DNA of 64,000 nt. Source: Ruminococcus flavefaciens. Lineage in GTDB: Bacteria > Bacillota > Clostridia > Oscillospirales > Ruminococcaceae. Under the pieces are notes generated by a model that did no database searches, was not told the origin of the DNA, and saw only the letters and a list, made by a program, of their open reading frames with translations. The position numbers and the translations under genes are program-made. Position 1 is the stretch's first letter. The number at the start of each line of letters is the position of its first letter. The stretch is from assembly GCA_004554385.1 (NCBI GenBank), contig SFMO01000193.1:1-64000 (forward strand), given 5' to 3'. Of this stretch, positions 23,421 through 32,949 are shown piece after piece.

Positions 23421-24684
23421 CCTTATCGACTCCCTCTAACATAATATCGTCGTACAGTGCCAGATACTCGGGATCGTCCTGCACCTCAGAGAGAACATAA
23501 TTGCTTCCCTCGAAAATGACCTTGATCTTCTTGAAGAGCACCTGTTCGCCCTTACGGATATACACACCCTTTTCGCGCTTGACCTTTTCCTGCTCCATAC
23601 CGTTCTGATCGGTATATTGCTCCTTTACATCGGCAAAGCGGATAGCGTCACGGGGCACCTTGAGTCCCTCGCATTTCTCCATACCGTTCACAAGGGTGAT
23701 GAGCTCTACTATCTCAGCTCTGTGCTGAACGAGCTCATAATTGAACTTGCTGCACGAAATGATGATGAGGCTCCTGTCGGGCTTTTCGTCGCGTATATCG
23801 TAAATAACGGCAGGGTAGCTCTCGGCTGAAGAATCAAATCTGAGTCTGACCTCATTGCCGATCTCATACTCTTTTTTGGAGTTATCCGCAACAATCGCAA
23901 GATACCAGCCGTAGCCGTCAATAAGCTTTCCGACCACATTTGGCGCTGTAGACTTTTTATCAGTGATCTCATCTATCTTGTCGCAGGTCAGCTTATCAAG
24001 TGACTTGCTGCTCAGCTCTTCCTCATAGCCGTCGATATAGCTGGCAAAATATGCCGATCTCTTGGCTTTGACAGTCTCTGTCGGGGAGAGTGACTTTGCG
24101 TCAAGCTTGGCGATCTCTGACTTTATATCGGATATCTTCTGGTCAAAGCCCTGCACCTCATCAGTCATTATCTGATATGTACTGAGCTGAACGAGAAGAT
24201 TGTCCTTAACTGTTTTAAGTTCTTCATAATTCCCCATGTCCCTGAAGTAGATCAGGCTCCTGTAGCTCTCATCGATCTTCTCTGAGATGCTGGCAGGCTG
24301 AGCCGATTCAAGGGTACCGGGGTTCTGGATTTTTTCGAGAATATTCAGTTCCTTCTGAAGCACAGACTTCTGGCGCTTTATGCTGAGCTGCTCGTCAGAG
24401 GGGTAGGCTTCTGCGATAACAGTATCGCTGCCCACCTTGCCGCCGTCCGCAACATTATAGCTGAGTACGCCGTTTCCGCTGTAGAGGATCATCTCTTCAT
24501 CTCTGATGAAAACACCTTTGTACTCCTTTGAGGAGACCGAGGACGCCATGAGAGCAGAGACCGTATTGCTCTCTCTGTTGCGGAAATTATAGACTATGCT
24601 TATAAAAACTATCAGAAGCAGCACAAGGACAACGTTCCTGAGAAGCTTGACCATGAAGCTGCCTTCCGACCTGGCAAATCTCAT
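23410..24684 (-). CDS. HlyD-like membrane protein of the sepF cluster
   Basis: A 424-residue protein with one N-terminal membrane segment (about residues 12-30, LLRNVVLVLLLIVFISIVYN). A biotinyl-lipoyl-like and coiled-coil extracytoplasmic region resembling HlyD-type membrane-fusion proteins follows (ILYSGNGVLSYNVADGGKVG, then two helices with a hairpin). No partner ABC exporter is adjacent. Clostridia often carry such a gene directly upstream of yggS-sepF, suggesting an envelope or division role rather than export, but this is inferred from neighbourhood. It begins 11 bases after hfq. Confidence 0.75.
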   Translation of the reverse strand: MRFARSEGSFMVKLLRNVVLVLLLIVFISIVYNFRNRESNTVSALMASSVSSKEYKGVFIRDEEMILYSGNGVLSYNVADGGKVGSDTVIAEAYPSDEQLSIKRQKSVLQKELNILEKIQNPGTLESAQPASISEKIDESYRSLIYFRDMGNYEELKTVKDNLLVQLSTYQIMTDEVQGFDQKISDIKSEIAKLDAKSLSPTETVKAKRSAYFASYIDGYEEELSSKSLDKLTCDKIDEITDKKSTAPNVVGKLIDGYGWYLAIVADNSKKEYEIGNEVRLRFDSSAESYPAVIYDIRDEKPDRSLIIISCSKFNYELVQHRAEIVELITLVNGMEKCEGLKVPRDAIRFADVKEQYTDQNGMEQEKVKREKGVYIRKGEQVLFKKIKVIFEGSNYVLSEVQDDPEYLALYDDIMLEGVDKDDE

Positions 24685-24695
24685 TCAGATCACCC

Positions 24696-24935
24696 TTAGT
24701 CGTTCTTTTCTGAAGCGTCGAGGATAGATACTGCTCTTGCAGGGATGATAGTTGAGATAGCATGCTTGTAAACCAGCTGCTGCTTGCCGTCGCAGTCGAA
24801 GATAGCGACATAGCTGTCAAAGCCTCTTACCATTCCCTTGAACTGGAAACCGTTTGTGAGGATGATGGTGACCATTATTTTGTCTTTTCTGCACTGATTG
24901 AGGAACACATCCTGCAAATTGATTGTTTTGTTCAT
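24696..24935 (-). CDS. hfq: RNA chaperone Hfq
   Basis: A 79-residue Sm-like protein that forms hexameric rings and pairs small RNAs with mRNAs. The Sm1 motif is [20 protein letters not shown] and the Sm2 motif is [12 protein letters not shown], where KHA is the usual uridine-binding triplet. The ATG at 24935, seven bases after GGAG, is chosen; an ATG two codons earlier is too close to the ribosome binding site. It follows miaA, the common order. Confidence 0.95.
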   Translation of the reverse strand: MNKTINLQDVFLNQCRKDKIMVTIILTNGFQFKGMVRGFDSYVAIFDCDGKQQLVYKHAISTIIPARAVSILDASEKND

Positions 24936-25039
24936 ACACATTCTCCTATTCGATTTATTTGTTTGTCTGCGTATTTTTGTGAGTAAAATATTTTGTCAAA
25001 TAGAGCGCACATAAATACACACAGTTCATTATATCACAT

Positions 25040-25987
25040 TTAAAAATATTTGGCTATACTTTTTTTGCATTTTTCTAATATTTCATTATTTTTATTAAAT
25101 CTGTCCAAAAAAATCCACTCTATACGCCCATTTTTCCGGAACCACGTCAGTTGACGCTTGGCATAATGCCGTGTTTCCTGCTTGATTATGCCGATACAGT
25201 CCGAAAGTTCTGCTTTTCCCTCGAAATATGGGATAAGCTCCTTGTAGCCGATAGCGTTGGCGGCAGTCTTCATGCCGCTTTCCTGCCACAGCTGACGGGC
25301 TTCCTCAACAAGACCTGCCTTTACCATTTCATCAACGCGCAGGTCTATGCGGTCGTAGAGCGTCTGCCTGTTTTCGTAATTGAGCCCTATTATCAGGGAT
25401 TCATATGGACTTTCCACCATTCTGCTCTCCCGCTTGAGGTCGCTGAATTTTCGTCCCGTAACGTGACAGACCTCCATAGCGCGGACAACTCTCACCAGAT
25501 TATTTGGGTGTATGCCCTCTGCGGCTTCGCTGTCCATTTCCGCAAGCCGTGCGTGGAGTGCCTCGTTTCCATGTTCCTTGGCGAAGGCATAAAGCTCCTG
25601 ACGGTAAGCCTCATCGCTGCCGCCCTCAGAGAACTTCACATTTTCAAGGAGAGAATCCACATAAAGTCCCGTGCCGCCCACTATAATAGGAAGCTTTCCC
25701 CGTGACAGGACTTCCTGTATCTTCTCGTTGGCGAGACTGACATAGTCCGCAGCACTGAAGCTGACGTCCCTGTCGAGGACGCCCATGAGGTGATGGGGTA
25801 TTCCCTGTTTTTCGGCTTCTGTGGGCTTTGCCGAAGCTATGTCCATGCCCTTGTATATCTGCATGGAATCGGCGGAGATGACCTCTCCGCCGTAAATCTT
25901 CGCAAGCTCAACGCCCAGCCATGTCTTGCCCGATGCGGTAGGTCCCACAACAGCAAGCACGAAGGGCTTGTTATTCTTTTCGTTCAT
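25040..25987 (-). CDS. miaA: tRNA dimethylallyltransferase
   Basis: A 315-residue enzyme that adds a dimethylallyl group to N6 of adenosine 37 in tRNAs reading UNN codons. Its product is then methylthiolated by MiaB, encoded at 34806. The P-loop is VVGPTASGKT, followed by EVISADSMQIYKGMDI, PHHLMGV and GGTGLYVDSLL. The ATG at 25987 lies nine bases after GGGAG and inside the end of the upstream gene (17-base overlap), implying coupling. Confidence 0.95.
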   Translation of the reverse strand: MNEKNNKPFVLAVVGPTASGKTWLGVELAKIYGGEVISADSMQIYKGMDIASAKPTEAEKQGIPHHLMGVLDRDVSFSAADYVSLANEKIQEVLSRGKLPIIVGGTGLYVDSLLENVKFSEGGSDEAYRQELYAFAKEHGNEALHARLAEMDSEAAEGIHPNNLVRVVRAMEVCHVTGRKFSDLKRESRMVESPYESLIIGLNYENRQTLYDRIDLRVDEMVKAGLVEEARQLWQESGMKTAANAIGYKELIPYFEGKAELSDCIGIIKQETRHYAKRQLTWFRKNGRIEWIFLDRFNKNNEILEKCKKSIAKYF

Positions 25988-26654
25988 TATCAACTTCTCC
26001 CGACTGTATTGGGATCCTCATTTTTGCGGACTGTCTTTCTGCAATTTTTTCTTTAATAATTATTACAGCCGCGCACACTGCGAAGAGTACCACTGCCCAA
26101 AGAACAAGTGCAAACAGATAATACTTCGGGGCCTTAAAAAATCTGCATCTGAGGTCATCACCGTCTGCTTTTATTTCATATGTAACATCATTCAGCGGCG
26201 TTTTTTTCACCTCGGTCTCCTTGGTGATACCGAGGATATTGCCGTCCTTATCGCAGTATGCTAACTTAATATAGCGAAATTGGCTGAGCGTATGGCTTCC
26301 TCCGCCCACTTCCATATACTTATTTTCCGAATCGGGTGACAGGTCGCGCATTTCAAGGTCAACACCGCTATGCTTCAGGAACAGACTTGTATAGCCGTCC
26401 GCGTTATATTCTGCGATCTCGCAGCTGCGGTCAACTTCAAGGACGGATCCATTATATACATTAAAATCCATCTCTGTATCTTCCGCTTTTCCTTTTACGA
26501 GTATATCCGCAAAGGCAGTACCCTCGGGCACTTCTCCGAAGTAAATATTCATATGGCCAAAATCAACGTGCCCTGACAATGCCAGACATACAAAGGTATA
26601 AATAAGTACTGCAAAATATACCGCGATAAAAATTACTTTTAATTTTCGTTTCAT
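25971..26654 (-). CDS. Two-helix membrane protein, paralog A
   Basis: A 227-residue hypothetical protein with a membrane helix at about residues 8-27, an external domain of roughly 140 residues, a second helix near residues 180-202 and a charged cytosolic tail. It is clearly homologous to the next gene upstream: IYFGEVPEGTAFADIL, AYCDKDGNILGIT and YEIKADGDDL recur in both. The pair arose by tandem duplication. The gene sits in the mutL-miaA gap, which in relatives is empty or different. No domain or function was recognised. Confidence 0.75.
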   Translation of the reverse strand: MKRKLKVIFIAVYFAVLIYTFVCLALSGHVDFGHMNIYFGEVPEGTAFADILVKGKAEDTEMDFNVYNGSVLEVDRSCEIAEYNADGYTSLFLKHSGVDLEMRDLSPDSENKYMEVGGGSHTLSQFRYIKLAYCDKDGNILGITKETEVKKTPLNDVTYEIKADGDDLRCRFFKAPKYYLFALVLWAVVLFAVCAAVIIIKEKIAERQSAKMRIPIQSGEVDNERKE

Positions 26655-26684
26655 ATCATTTTCTCCCGTAAAAAGCTGTTATGA

Positions 26685-27383
26685 TCACTCAGTATCTTCC
26701 GCCGCTTTTGCGGACCGAGCTTTCTGTGCAGCTTTTCTTCTCAATTTTACGATCACGCTTACTGCGAGCACTATCACGCTCAACAGTAAAACTGCGATAA
26801 CATAATACATCCGAGCCAGTACGATCTTGCAGCTGAGTTCATCACCGTCTGCTTTTATTTCGTATTCAGTATAGTACAGCGGCACGCTTTTTACCTCAGC
26901 CTCATTGGTCATACCGAGGATATTGCCGTCCTTATCGCAGTATGCGACCTTTATGTGACGGAAGTGTTTTATTATTGGCTGAGTATAACCTCCGAAGCAC
27001 ATATAAGCGTCATTTTCCCCTCGGGCGATCTCAAGCCCCTCCAGATAAACAGAGCCAAAGTCAGTATGATTGAACATTAAGCTTCGATAATCGTCCTCGT
27101 TATACCTTACGATTTCGCTGTTTTCATCGATATCAAAGTCAGGTATCAGCCCAACCAGTGCACAATAGTTGAAATTAGTATTAATATCAAGATTAAGACG
27201 GAGCTCATCATTGCTGTCCTTCAGGAGTATATCCGCAAAGGCAGTACCCTCGGGCACATCTCCGAAATAAATATCCATATGCTGAACGTCGACGTCATGT
27301 GTCAGAAAGGTGACATAGATAAAAACACATATAAGTACTGCAAAATATACTGCGATGAATAATGCTTTAACTGCTCGTTTCAT
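26685..27383 (-). CDS. Two-helix membrane protein, paralog B
   Basis: A 232-residue homolog of the protein at 25971, with the same layout: N-terminal helix (LFIAVYFAVLICVFIYV), external domain with IYFGDVPEGTAFADILLK, VAYCDKDGNILGMT and YEIKADGDEL, second helix near residues 190-212 and a basic tail. It starts after a strong AGGAGG nine bases beyond mutL, so it is cotranscribed with mismatch-repair genes although nothing suggests a DNA-repair role. The function is unknown. Confidence 0.75.
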   Translation of the reverse strand: MKRAVKALFIAVYFAVLICVFIYVTFLTHDVDVQHMDIYFGDVPEGTAFADILLKDSNDELRLNLDINTNFNYCALVGLIPDFDIDENSEIVRYNEDDYRSLMFNHTDFGSVYLEGLEIARGENDAYMCFGGYTQPIIKHFRHIKVAYCDKDGNILGMTNEAEVKSVPLYYTEYEIKADGDELSCKIVLARMYYVIAVLLLSVIVLAVSVIVKLRRKAAQKARSAKAAEDTE

Positions 27384-27392
27384 GGTGCCTCC

Positions 27393-29420
27393 TTAGGTTC
27401 TTTTGAACTGATGTGAGATATTGCTCTTGGTCATGGTGAACATAACAGGTCTTCCGTGGGGACAATGTCTTATCCTCTCGTCGAAGTATACCTGCTCCGC
27501 AAGGGACTGAAGCTCTGCGATATCGTTCTTGTCGTTGCCCTTTATCGCAGATTTGCAGGCGACTGTATGGAGCATATCGTCCAGCATATGGGACTGCGGG
27601 TCGTGGCTGTACATACGGAGATTATTAGCTATCTCCGAGATTATGTCCTCCATGTCAAGCTCCATAATAAAGGTGGGGACAGCCGTCGCCACAACGCAGG
27701 GCTTCTCAGAGAAATCAAACTTAAAACCTAAATCTGCAAGGAGCTCCTGATTTGTTTCGAGGGCGCTGAATTCGTCCCCTGTAAGGAGAACCCGCACTCC
27801 CGTAAGGAGCTGCTGGCTGTACTGTCGGCAGTTGCGGCTCTTGAGGCGCTCAAAGATTATGCGCTCATGGGCAGCATGCTTGTCTATCATTATCATGGTG
27901 TCGTCGCCCACCTCAGCTACCACGTAGAGTCCGAAGGCTTCGCCGATAACACGTATCTTGGGCTTTTCTGTCCATACCGACTCCTTCGGAGTTTCAGGCT
28001 CCGCAGGCTTCTGCACAGGTGCGGCTGTGAATGCCTGTTGTGTTATGTAGCTGAAGCCCTCCATAGGCTTCGGCGGCTCAGGCTCTTTCACAGGCTCTGC
28101 CGCAGGAGCTTCCTCCTGTACGGGGAATGTCTCTGCTATTGACGCAGGCTTGTCAGCTATGGGAGCTGCCGCCTGTACAGGCTTTTCATCGTAGGCAGAA
28201 CTTGGGGTTATATCCGCAGTATACGGCTGTTCCTCCATAACAGGCTTTGGTGCTGTATATGCAGGCTTCGGAGCCTCATACACAGGCATTGGAGATTCCG
28301 CCAGCTTCTGTTCTGTCTCCTCTATCTTGTCAACGGGAGTGAACATGAACTCCTGCTGCTTCATCTCCTCCTGCGGAGGTGCAGCCTTAGTCCAGTCAGC
28401 ATGGGGCTTCAGCTCGAACTCATAGATCAGACCATCCTTCATCATGGCGTTCTTGACCGCAAAGTACACTGCGTCAGACACAGATTTCTCATTGGTGAAG
28501 CGCACCTCAGCCTTGGTGGGGTGGATATTTACATCCATAGTGCTTGGCGGCAGGTCTATGAGAAGCACACAGGCAGGGAATTTTCCTGTCATTATCATGT
28601 TGGTGTAGGCATTTTCCAGTGCCGATGAGCAAAGACGTGAGCGGACGTATCTGCCGTTCACGAAGAAATTCTGAAAAGCACGGTTGTTCTTGGAATACAG
28701 CGGCTTTATAACATAGCCTCCCACCTTCACTCCCTCATATTCGTAGTCCACAGGAATGAGGTCGCGGGCAAAGTCGCGTCCGTAGACCGCATATATAGCA
28801 GAGAAAAGCTCACCATCGCCGCTGGAGTTGAACTCCGTGCGGTTGTCACGGATAAATCTGAAAGCTATATCGGGGTGAGACATGGCTATTTTCTGTAGTA
28901 TATTGCTTACTGCATTTCCCTCGGTGACGTCCTTTTTCATGAACTTGCGTCTTGCAGGCACATTATAGAACAGGTCACGGATTATGACAGTAGTGCCGTC
29001 GGGACAGCCGCTCTCCTCATGGGACTTCTCCGTACTGCCCTCAATGGTATAGAGAGTGCCATAGAGCTCCTCCCTCTGCTTTGTCATTATCTCAACACGG
29101 GCTACCGCCGCAACAGAAGCGAGGGCTTCACCTCGGAAACCGAGAGTGAGGATATTGTCAAGATCCTCCTTGACACTTATCTTGCTTGTGGCATGGCGGA
29201 GAAATGCCTTCGGCACGTCGGCAAATGACATTCCGCAGCCGTCATCGGTAACACGCATATATGTGGTTCCGCCGTTTTTTATCTCAACAGTGATGTGAGA
29301 AGCTCCCGAATCTATAGAGTTCTCCACAAGCTCCTTTATGACCGATGAGGGGCGCTCTATGACCTCACCTGCGGCGATAAGCTCTGATATTTCCTTGCTA
29401 AGGACATTAATGGGGGGCAT
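27393..29420 (-). CDS. mutL: DNA mismatch repair protein MutL
   Basis: A 675-residue GHKL ATPase that links MutS to strand removal. The N-terminal ATPase motifs are VIKELVENSIDSGA, DDGCGMSFADV, LGFRGEALASV and the DVNIHPTKAEVRF segment. A Pro/Ala/Glu-rich linker spans about residues 340-470. The C-terminal domain has the endonuclease metal motif DKHAAHERIIFE near residue 510 and CPHGRP near the end, so it should nick DNA itself, as in methyl-independent systems. A mutS homolog lies upstream, separated by one hypothetical gene. Confidence 0.96.
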   Translation of the reverse strand: MPPINVLSKEISELIAAGEVIERPSSVIKELVENSIDSGASHITVEIKNGGTTYMRVTDDGCGMSFADVPKAFLRHATSKISVKEDLDNILTLGFRGEALASVAAVARVEIMTKQREELYGTLYTIEGSTEKSHEESGCPDGTTVIIRDLFYNVPARRKFMKKDVTEGNAVSNILQKIAMSHPDIAFRFIRDNRTEFNSSGDGELFSAIYAVYGRDFARDLIPVDYEYEGVKVGGYVIKPLYSKNNRAFQNFFVNGRYVRSRLCSSALENAYTNMIMTGKFPACVLLIDLPPSTMDVNIHPTKAEVRFTNEKSVSDAVYFAVKNAMMKDGLIYEFELKPHADWTKAAPPQEEMKQQEFMFTPVDKIEETEQKLAESPMPVYEAPKPAYTAPKPVMEEQPYTADITPSSAYDEKPVQAAAPIADKPASIAETFPVQEEAPAAEPVKEPEPPKPMEGFSYITQQAFTAAPVQKPAEPETPKESVWTEKPKIRVIGEAFGLYVVAEVGDDTMIMIDKHAAHERIIFERLKSRNCRQYSQQLLTGVRVLLTGDEFSALETNQELLADLGFKFDFSEKPCVVATAVPTFIMELDMEDIISEIANNLRMYSHDPQSHMLDDMLHTVACKSAIKGNDKNDIAELQSLAEQVYFDERIRHCPHGRPVMFTMTKSNISHQFKRT

Positions 29421-29451
29421 TGTTTACTTCCTTTCTGATTTGAAGCGCGGT

Positions 29452-30072
29452 TCAGACCAGCTTTACCCGTTTTGGTGTGAGTATTACTCCGCCGTATTCG
29501 ATATGCTCGGCAGTATAATCTGCTGTGTCCATGCGTCCGAACTGCTTTTCCGATACGATGGCAAATGGACAGGCGATCGGTGCTGCACCCTCCTTAATAT
29601 CCATTTCGGGAGTGATGCCCTCGCCAAGCTCCAGCTCTGTCTGCATGGTACGTGTTTTCGGCAGTATCCAAAGCTTTGAAGCAATGGCTTTCAGCTTCTC
29701 CACAGCCTCTTTTTTGTAGGTATCGCCCTCAACGTGCACCTCCTCCTGAGGTATCAGCAAAGTAAAGATATACTCTCCGCGGATAGGCTCTTCATTCATA
29801 ATAAAGCCGCGTACCTCGGAAAAACCGCCGTAGTTGAAGTACATCTGCTTGTAATCGTTGGAAGCGTCCTCGTCATAACCCAGTTCGAAGTCCTCTTCCA
29901 GCTTCTTCTGGTTCCAGTCCATGATATCCTCCATAGACTCGTTTTCGGCATTATATGCTCCGCTCCTGAATTCAAGACCGGCATGCTTGATGTAAGCGGT
30001 AAGCTCCTTCATATTGTCAAAATCCAGCTCTGCACGGCTGAATTCCATTGTCAAAGAAAAATAAGCAGGCAT
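29452..30072 (-). CDS. Hypothetical protein between mutS and mutL
   Basis: A 206-residue soluble, acidic protein without a signal peptide or membrane segment. The start is the ATG six bases after AGAGGTG. Motifs that stand out are FNYGGFSEVRGFIMNEEPI and a Cys-containing GAAPIACPFAIV, but no family was recognised. It lies 31 bases upstream of mutL and is separated from mutS by a repeat patch, so it probably shares the mutL transcript. No role in repair can be inferred from sequence. Confidence 0.65.
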   Translation of the reverse strand: MPAYFSLTMEFSRAELDFDNMKELTAYIKHAGLEFRSGAYNAENESMEDIMDWNQKKLEEDFELGYDEDASNDYKQMYFNYGGFSEVRGFIMNEEPIRGEYIFTLLIPQEEVHVEGDTYKKEAVEKLKAIASKLWILPKTRTMQTELELGEGITPEMDIKEGAAPIACPFAIVSEKQFGRMDTADYTAEHIEYGGVILTPKRVKLV

Positions 30073-30132
30073 GATTTGCACCTCTGTTTCAATTCATAAT
30101 TCATAATGCATAATGCATAATTTTATATTTGC

Positions 30133-30277
30133 GGACGACCATTGGTCGTCCCTACACGTTTTCTAAAGTTGAGAGTTTAGAGTTGAGAGTTGACGGGACG
30201 TCGCCCCTACTTAGCTCTTAGTTCTTAGCTCTTAGCTCTAAATCGGCTAAAGGCTCGGAACGCCGAGGCGGCGTTCC
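30133..30277. repeat. Repeat patch between mutS and its downstream gene
   Basis: Contains a perfect hairpin GGACGACC-ATT-GGTCGTCC (30133-30151). GAGAGTTTAGAGTTGAGAGT repeats follow (30167-30195), then TTAGCTCTTAGTTCTTAGCT repeats (30211-30242). It ends with a 9-bp hairpin GGAACGCCG/CGGCGTTCC (30257-30277) touching the mutS stop codon. Several hairpins are followed by CCCTAC. The last hairpin could terminate mutS mRNA, but it lacks a T-run. Confidence 0.6.
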
Positions 30278-32896
30278 CTACTGTATAGCTTTCAGCATAT
30301 CTCTGAGAAGCTCGCGGCACTCGCCGTCGGTGAGCTCGTCTATATTGGTCTTTTCCAGCATTTCCAGAGCAGCTTCTCTGCCGAGACTGCCGAAGCTTAT
30401 CTGCCCCGATTCCTCGCGGACTGCCGCAGGACGCTCCGAAGCGTGAGCTCTCTCCATTTCTTCAAGGAGCTCCTTTGCACGGGCGACTACCTTTGCAGGA
30501 AGTCCTGCCAGCTTTGCAACGTCAACTCCGTAGCTCTCATCCACACCGCCGCGGACTATCTTTCTCAGGAAGCGAATAGTGCCGCCGTGCTTGTTTACGG
30601 CGATACTGTAGTTCTTTACGCCCTCCAGCTCGTCCTCAAGCCCGATAAGCTCATGGTAGTGAGTGGCGAAAAGTGTCTTGCAGCCCAGCTTCTTGGAATT
30701 ACAGATGAACTCCGCAACTGCACGGGCAATGCTGACGCCGTCAAAGGTGGAGGTGCCTCTTCCCACCTCGTCAAGGATAACAAGGCTGTCCTTTGTGGCG
30801 TTTTTCAGTATATCCGAGACCTCGCTCATCTCCACCATGAATGTGGACTGACCTGCCGTAAGGTCATCCGATGCTCCCACACGGGTGAATATCTTGTCCA
30901 CAACGGATATCTTAGCGGAATCAGCAGGGACGAAGCTTCCCATCTGCGCCATGAGGACTATGAGAGCAGCCTGCCTCATATATGTAGATTTACCTGACAT
31001 ATTGGGGCCTGTGATTATTGACATGCGGTCAGCCTTTGTGTCGATGTACAGGTCATTTGGCACGAACATCTCATCAGTGAGCATAAGCTCCACAACAGGG
31101 TGACGTCCTGCCTTTATGTCAATAGCACCGTCAATGGCAATGTCGGGCTTGACGTACTGATTTCGCAGAGCTACGTCCGCAAAGGAGCAGAGAACGTCCA
31201 CAGCCGCAACTGCCGAGGCAGTTTTCTGAACGGCTTCAAGCTTTGTCGCAAGGAAGTCACGTACCTCAGAGAATATGTCAGCTTCGAGAGAAAGTGCCTT
31301 GTCCTTTGCACCGAGTATGGCATTCTCGGCGTTTTTCAGCTCCTCTGTGATGAAGCGCTCGGCGTTTGCAAGGGTCTGCTTGCGTATCCAGCCCTCGGGG
31401 ATAAGGTCGTAGTATGAGCGTGTGACCTCAAGATAATAGCCGAATACACGGTTGAAGCCGATCTTCAGGTTCTTGATGCCTGTGGCTTCCTTCTCACGCT
31501 GCTCTATCTCGTCGATGATGCTCCTGCCGTTGTTCATTATGTGACGAAGCTCGTCAAGCTCCTTATTGAAGCCCTCCTTGATAACACCGCCGTCCTTGAC
31601 GGAGATAGGCGGCTCGTCCATAATGGCGTTCTCAACAAGGTTCACCAGCTCGTCCAACATAGATATTTCGTCGTTATATCGTGCAAGGAGCTTTGAATCA
31701 CCAAGCTTTGCAAGCTCCTGCTTTATGAGGGGCAGCTGCATGGCTGTAGCCGAAAGGGACTTCAGGTCTCTCGGATTTGCGCTCTTGTACATGACCTTTG
31801 TCATAAGACGCTCCAGGTCGTAGACTCTGTCAAGAAGGTCGGTAAGGTCGGCGAGCACAACGCTCTTGCGGTAGAGTGCCTCAACTGCGTCAAGGCGCTC
31901 GATTATCCTTGCAGGGCTTTTAAGGGGCTGCTCTATCCAGTTTTTCAGCATACGGCGTCCCATAGATGTCTTTGTTGAGTCCAGCACCCACATGAGAGAG
32001 CCCTTCTTCTCCTTGCTGCGGAGTGTCTCTGTGAGTTCAAGATTTCGTCTTGCGTTCAGGTCAAGTCCCATGAACTGTTCGCCGTTAAGGAGCTCAATAG
32101 ATGTGAATCTTGAAACCGATGTCTTCTGGGTATCGTTTATGTAATCGAAGAGTCCGCATACTGCCGCACAGTCAGCTCCGTCCTCGCTTATGCCCAGCTC
32201 TGTGACGGACTTCACGCCGAAAACTGCCGCAGCCATATCCCTTCGTGCTGACGGCTCAAAGCATACAGCGTCACGGAGTGTCACTGCACAGGAAAGTCTC
32301 ACCTTGATGAACTCCGAGGCAGCCTTAAGTGAAAGAAAGCTCTGTGGGAATATGACCTCAGCAGGCTGACAGCGTGAAAGCTCGTTGATGACCCCTGCTT
32401 CAAGGTCCTTGCCCTCAAAAAAGCTGAGTGCCGCCTCACCTGTTGAAAGGTCGGCAGAAGCCACGCCGCAGGTCTTTGCTGACTCGTCATAGAAAATGCT
32501 GCAGATATAATTGTTGCTGCCGTCATCGAGCATACTGCTCTCAGTCAGCGTACCTGGAGTTACCACACGGATGACGTCGCGTACAACTATGCCCTTGGTC
32601 TCGGCAGGGTCGGTGAGCTGCTCGCAGACAGCCACCTTGAAGCCCAGATCAATGAGCCTCTTTATATACATATCCGCCGCATGATATGGCACTCCGCACA
32701 TAGGAGCTCTTTCTTCCAGTCCGCAGTCCCTGCCCGTCAGAGTCAGCTCAAGGGCTTTTGAGACTACTACGGCATCGTCGAAGAACATCTCGTAGAAGTC
32801 GCCGAGGCGGAAGAACAGTATACAGTCCTGATACTTGTCCTTGACCTCGAAGTACTGCTGCATCATGGGGGATATTTTACTTCTGTCGATTTCCAT
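30278..32896 (-). CDS. mutS: DNA mismatch repair protein MutS
   Basis: An 872-residue mismatch-recognition ATPase. The N-terminal mismatch-binding motif is FFRLGDFYEMFFDDA, the Walker A motif is ITGPNMSGKSTYMRQ near residue 630, the signature SDDLTAGQSTFMVEM follows, and Walker B is SLVILDEVGRGTSTFDG, then TLFATHYHEL. The protein is full length for a MutS1. It has a clear AAGGAG before the ATG. Its position between the ylbF-like gene and mutL matches the ancestral Firmicute order. Confidence 0.97.
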   Translation of the reverse strand: MEIDRSKISPMMQQYFEVKDKYQDCILFFRLGDFYEMFFDDAVVVSKALELTLTGRDCGLEERAPMCGVPYHAADMYIKRLIDLGFKVAVCEQLTDPAETKGIVVRDVIRVVTPGTLTESSMLDDGSNNYICSIFYDESAKTCGVASADLSTGEAALSFFEGKDLEAGVINELSRCQPAEVIFPQSFLSLKAASEFIKVRLSCAVTLRDAVCFEPSARRDMAAAVFGVKSVTELGISEDGADCAAVCGLFDYINDTQKTSVSRFTSIELLNGEQFMGLDLNARRNLELTETLRSKEKKGSLMWVLDSTKTSMGRRMLKNWIEQPLKSPARIIERLDAVEALYRKSVVLADLTDLLDRVYDLERLMTKVMYKSANPRDLKSLSATAMQLPLIKQELAKLGDSKLLARYNDEISMLDELVNLVENAIMDEPPISVKDGGVIKEGFNKELDELRHIMNNGRSIIDEIEQREKEATGIKNLKIGFNRVFGYYLEVTRSYYDLIPEGWIRKQTLANAERFITEELKNAENAILGAKDKALSLEADIFSEVRDFLATKLEAVQKTASAVAAVDVLCSFADVALRNQYVKPDIAIDGAIDIKAGRHPVVELMLTDEMFVPNDLYIDTKADRMSIITGPNMSGKSTYMRQAALIVLMAQMGSFVPADSAKISVVDKIFTRVGASDDLTAGQSTFMVEMSEVSDILKNATKDSLVILDEVGRGTSTFDGVSIARAVAEFICNSKKLGCKTLFATHYHELIGLEDELEGVKNYSIAVNKHGGTIRFLRKIVRGGVDESYGVDVAKLAGLPAKVVARAKELLEEMERAHASERPAAVREESGQISFGSLGREAALEMLEKTNIDELTDGECRELLRDMLKAIQ

Positions 32897-32949
32897 TGGT
32901 TTAGCTCCTTTATCTAAAATACATATCTGCCGCTCGTTTCTTTATGCGG

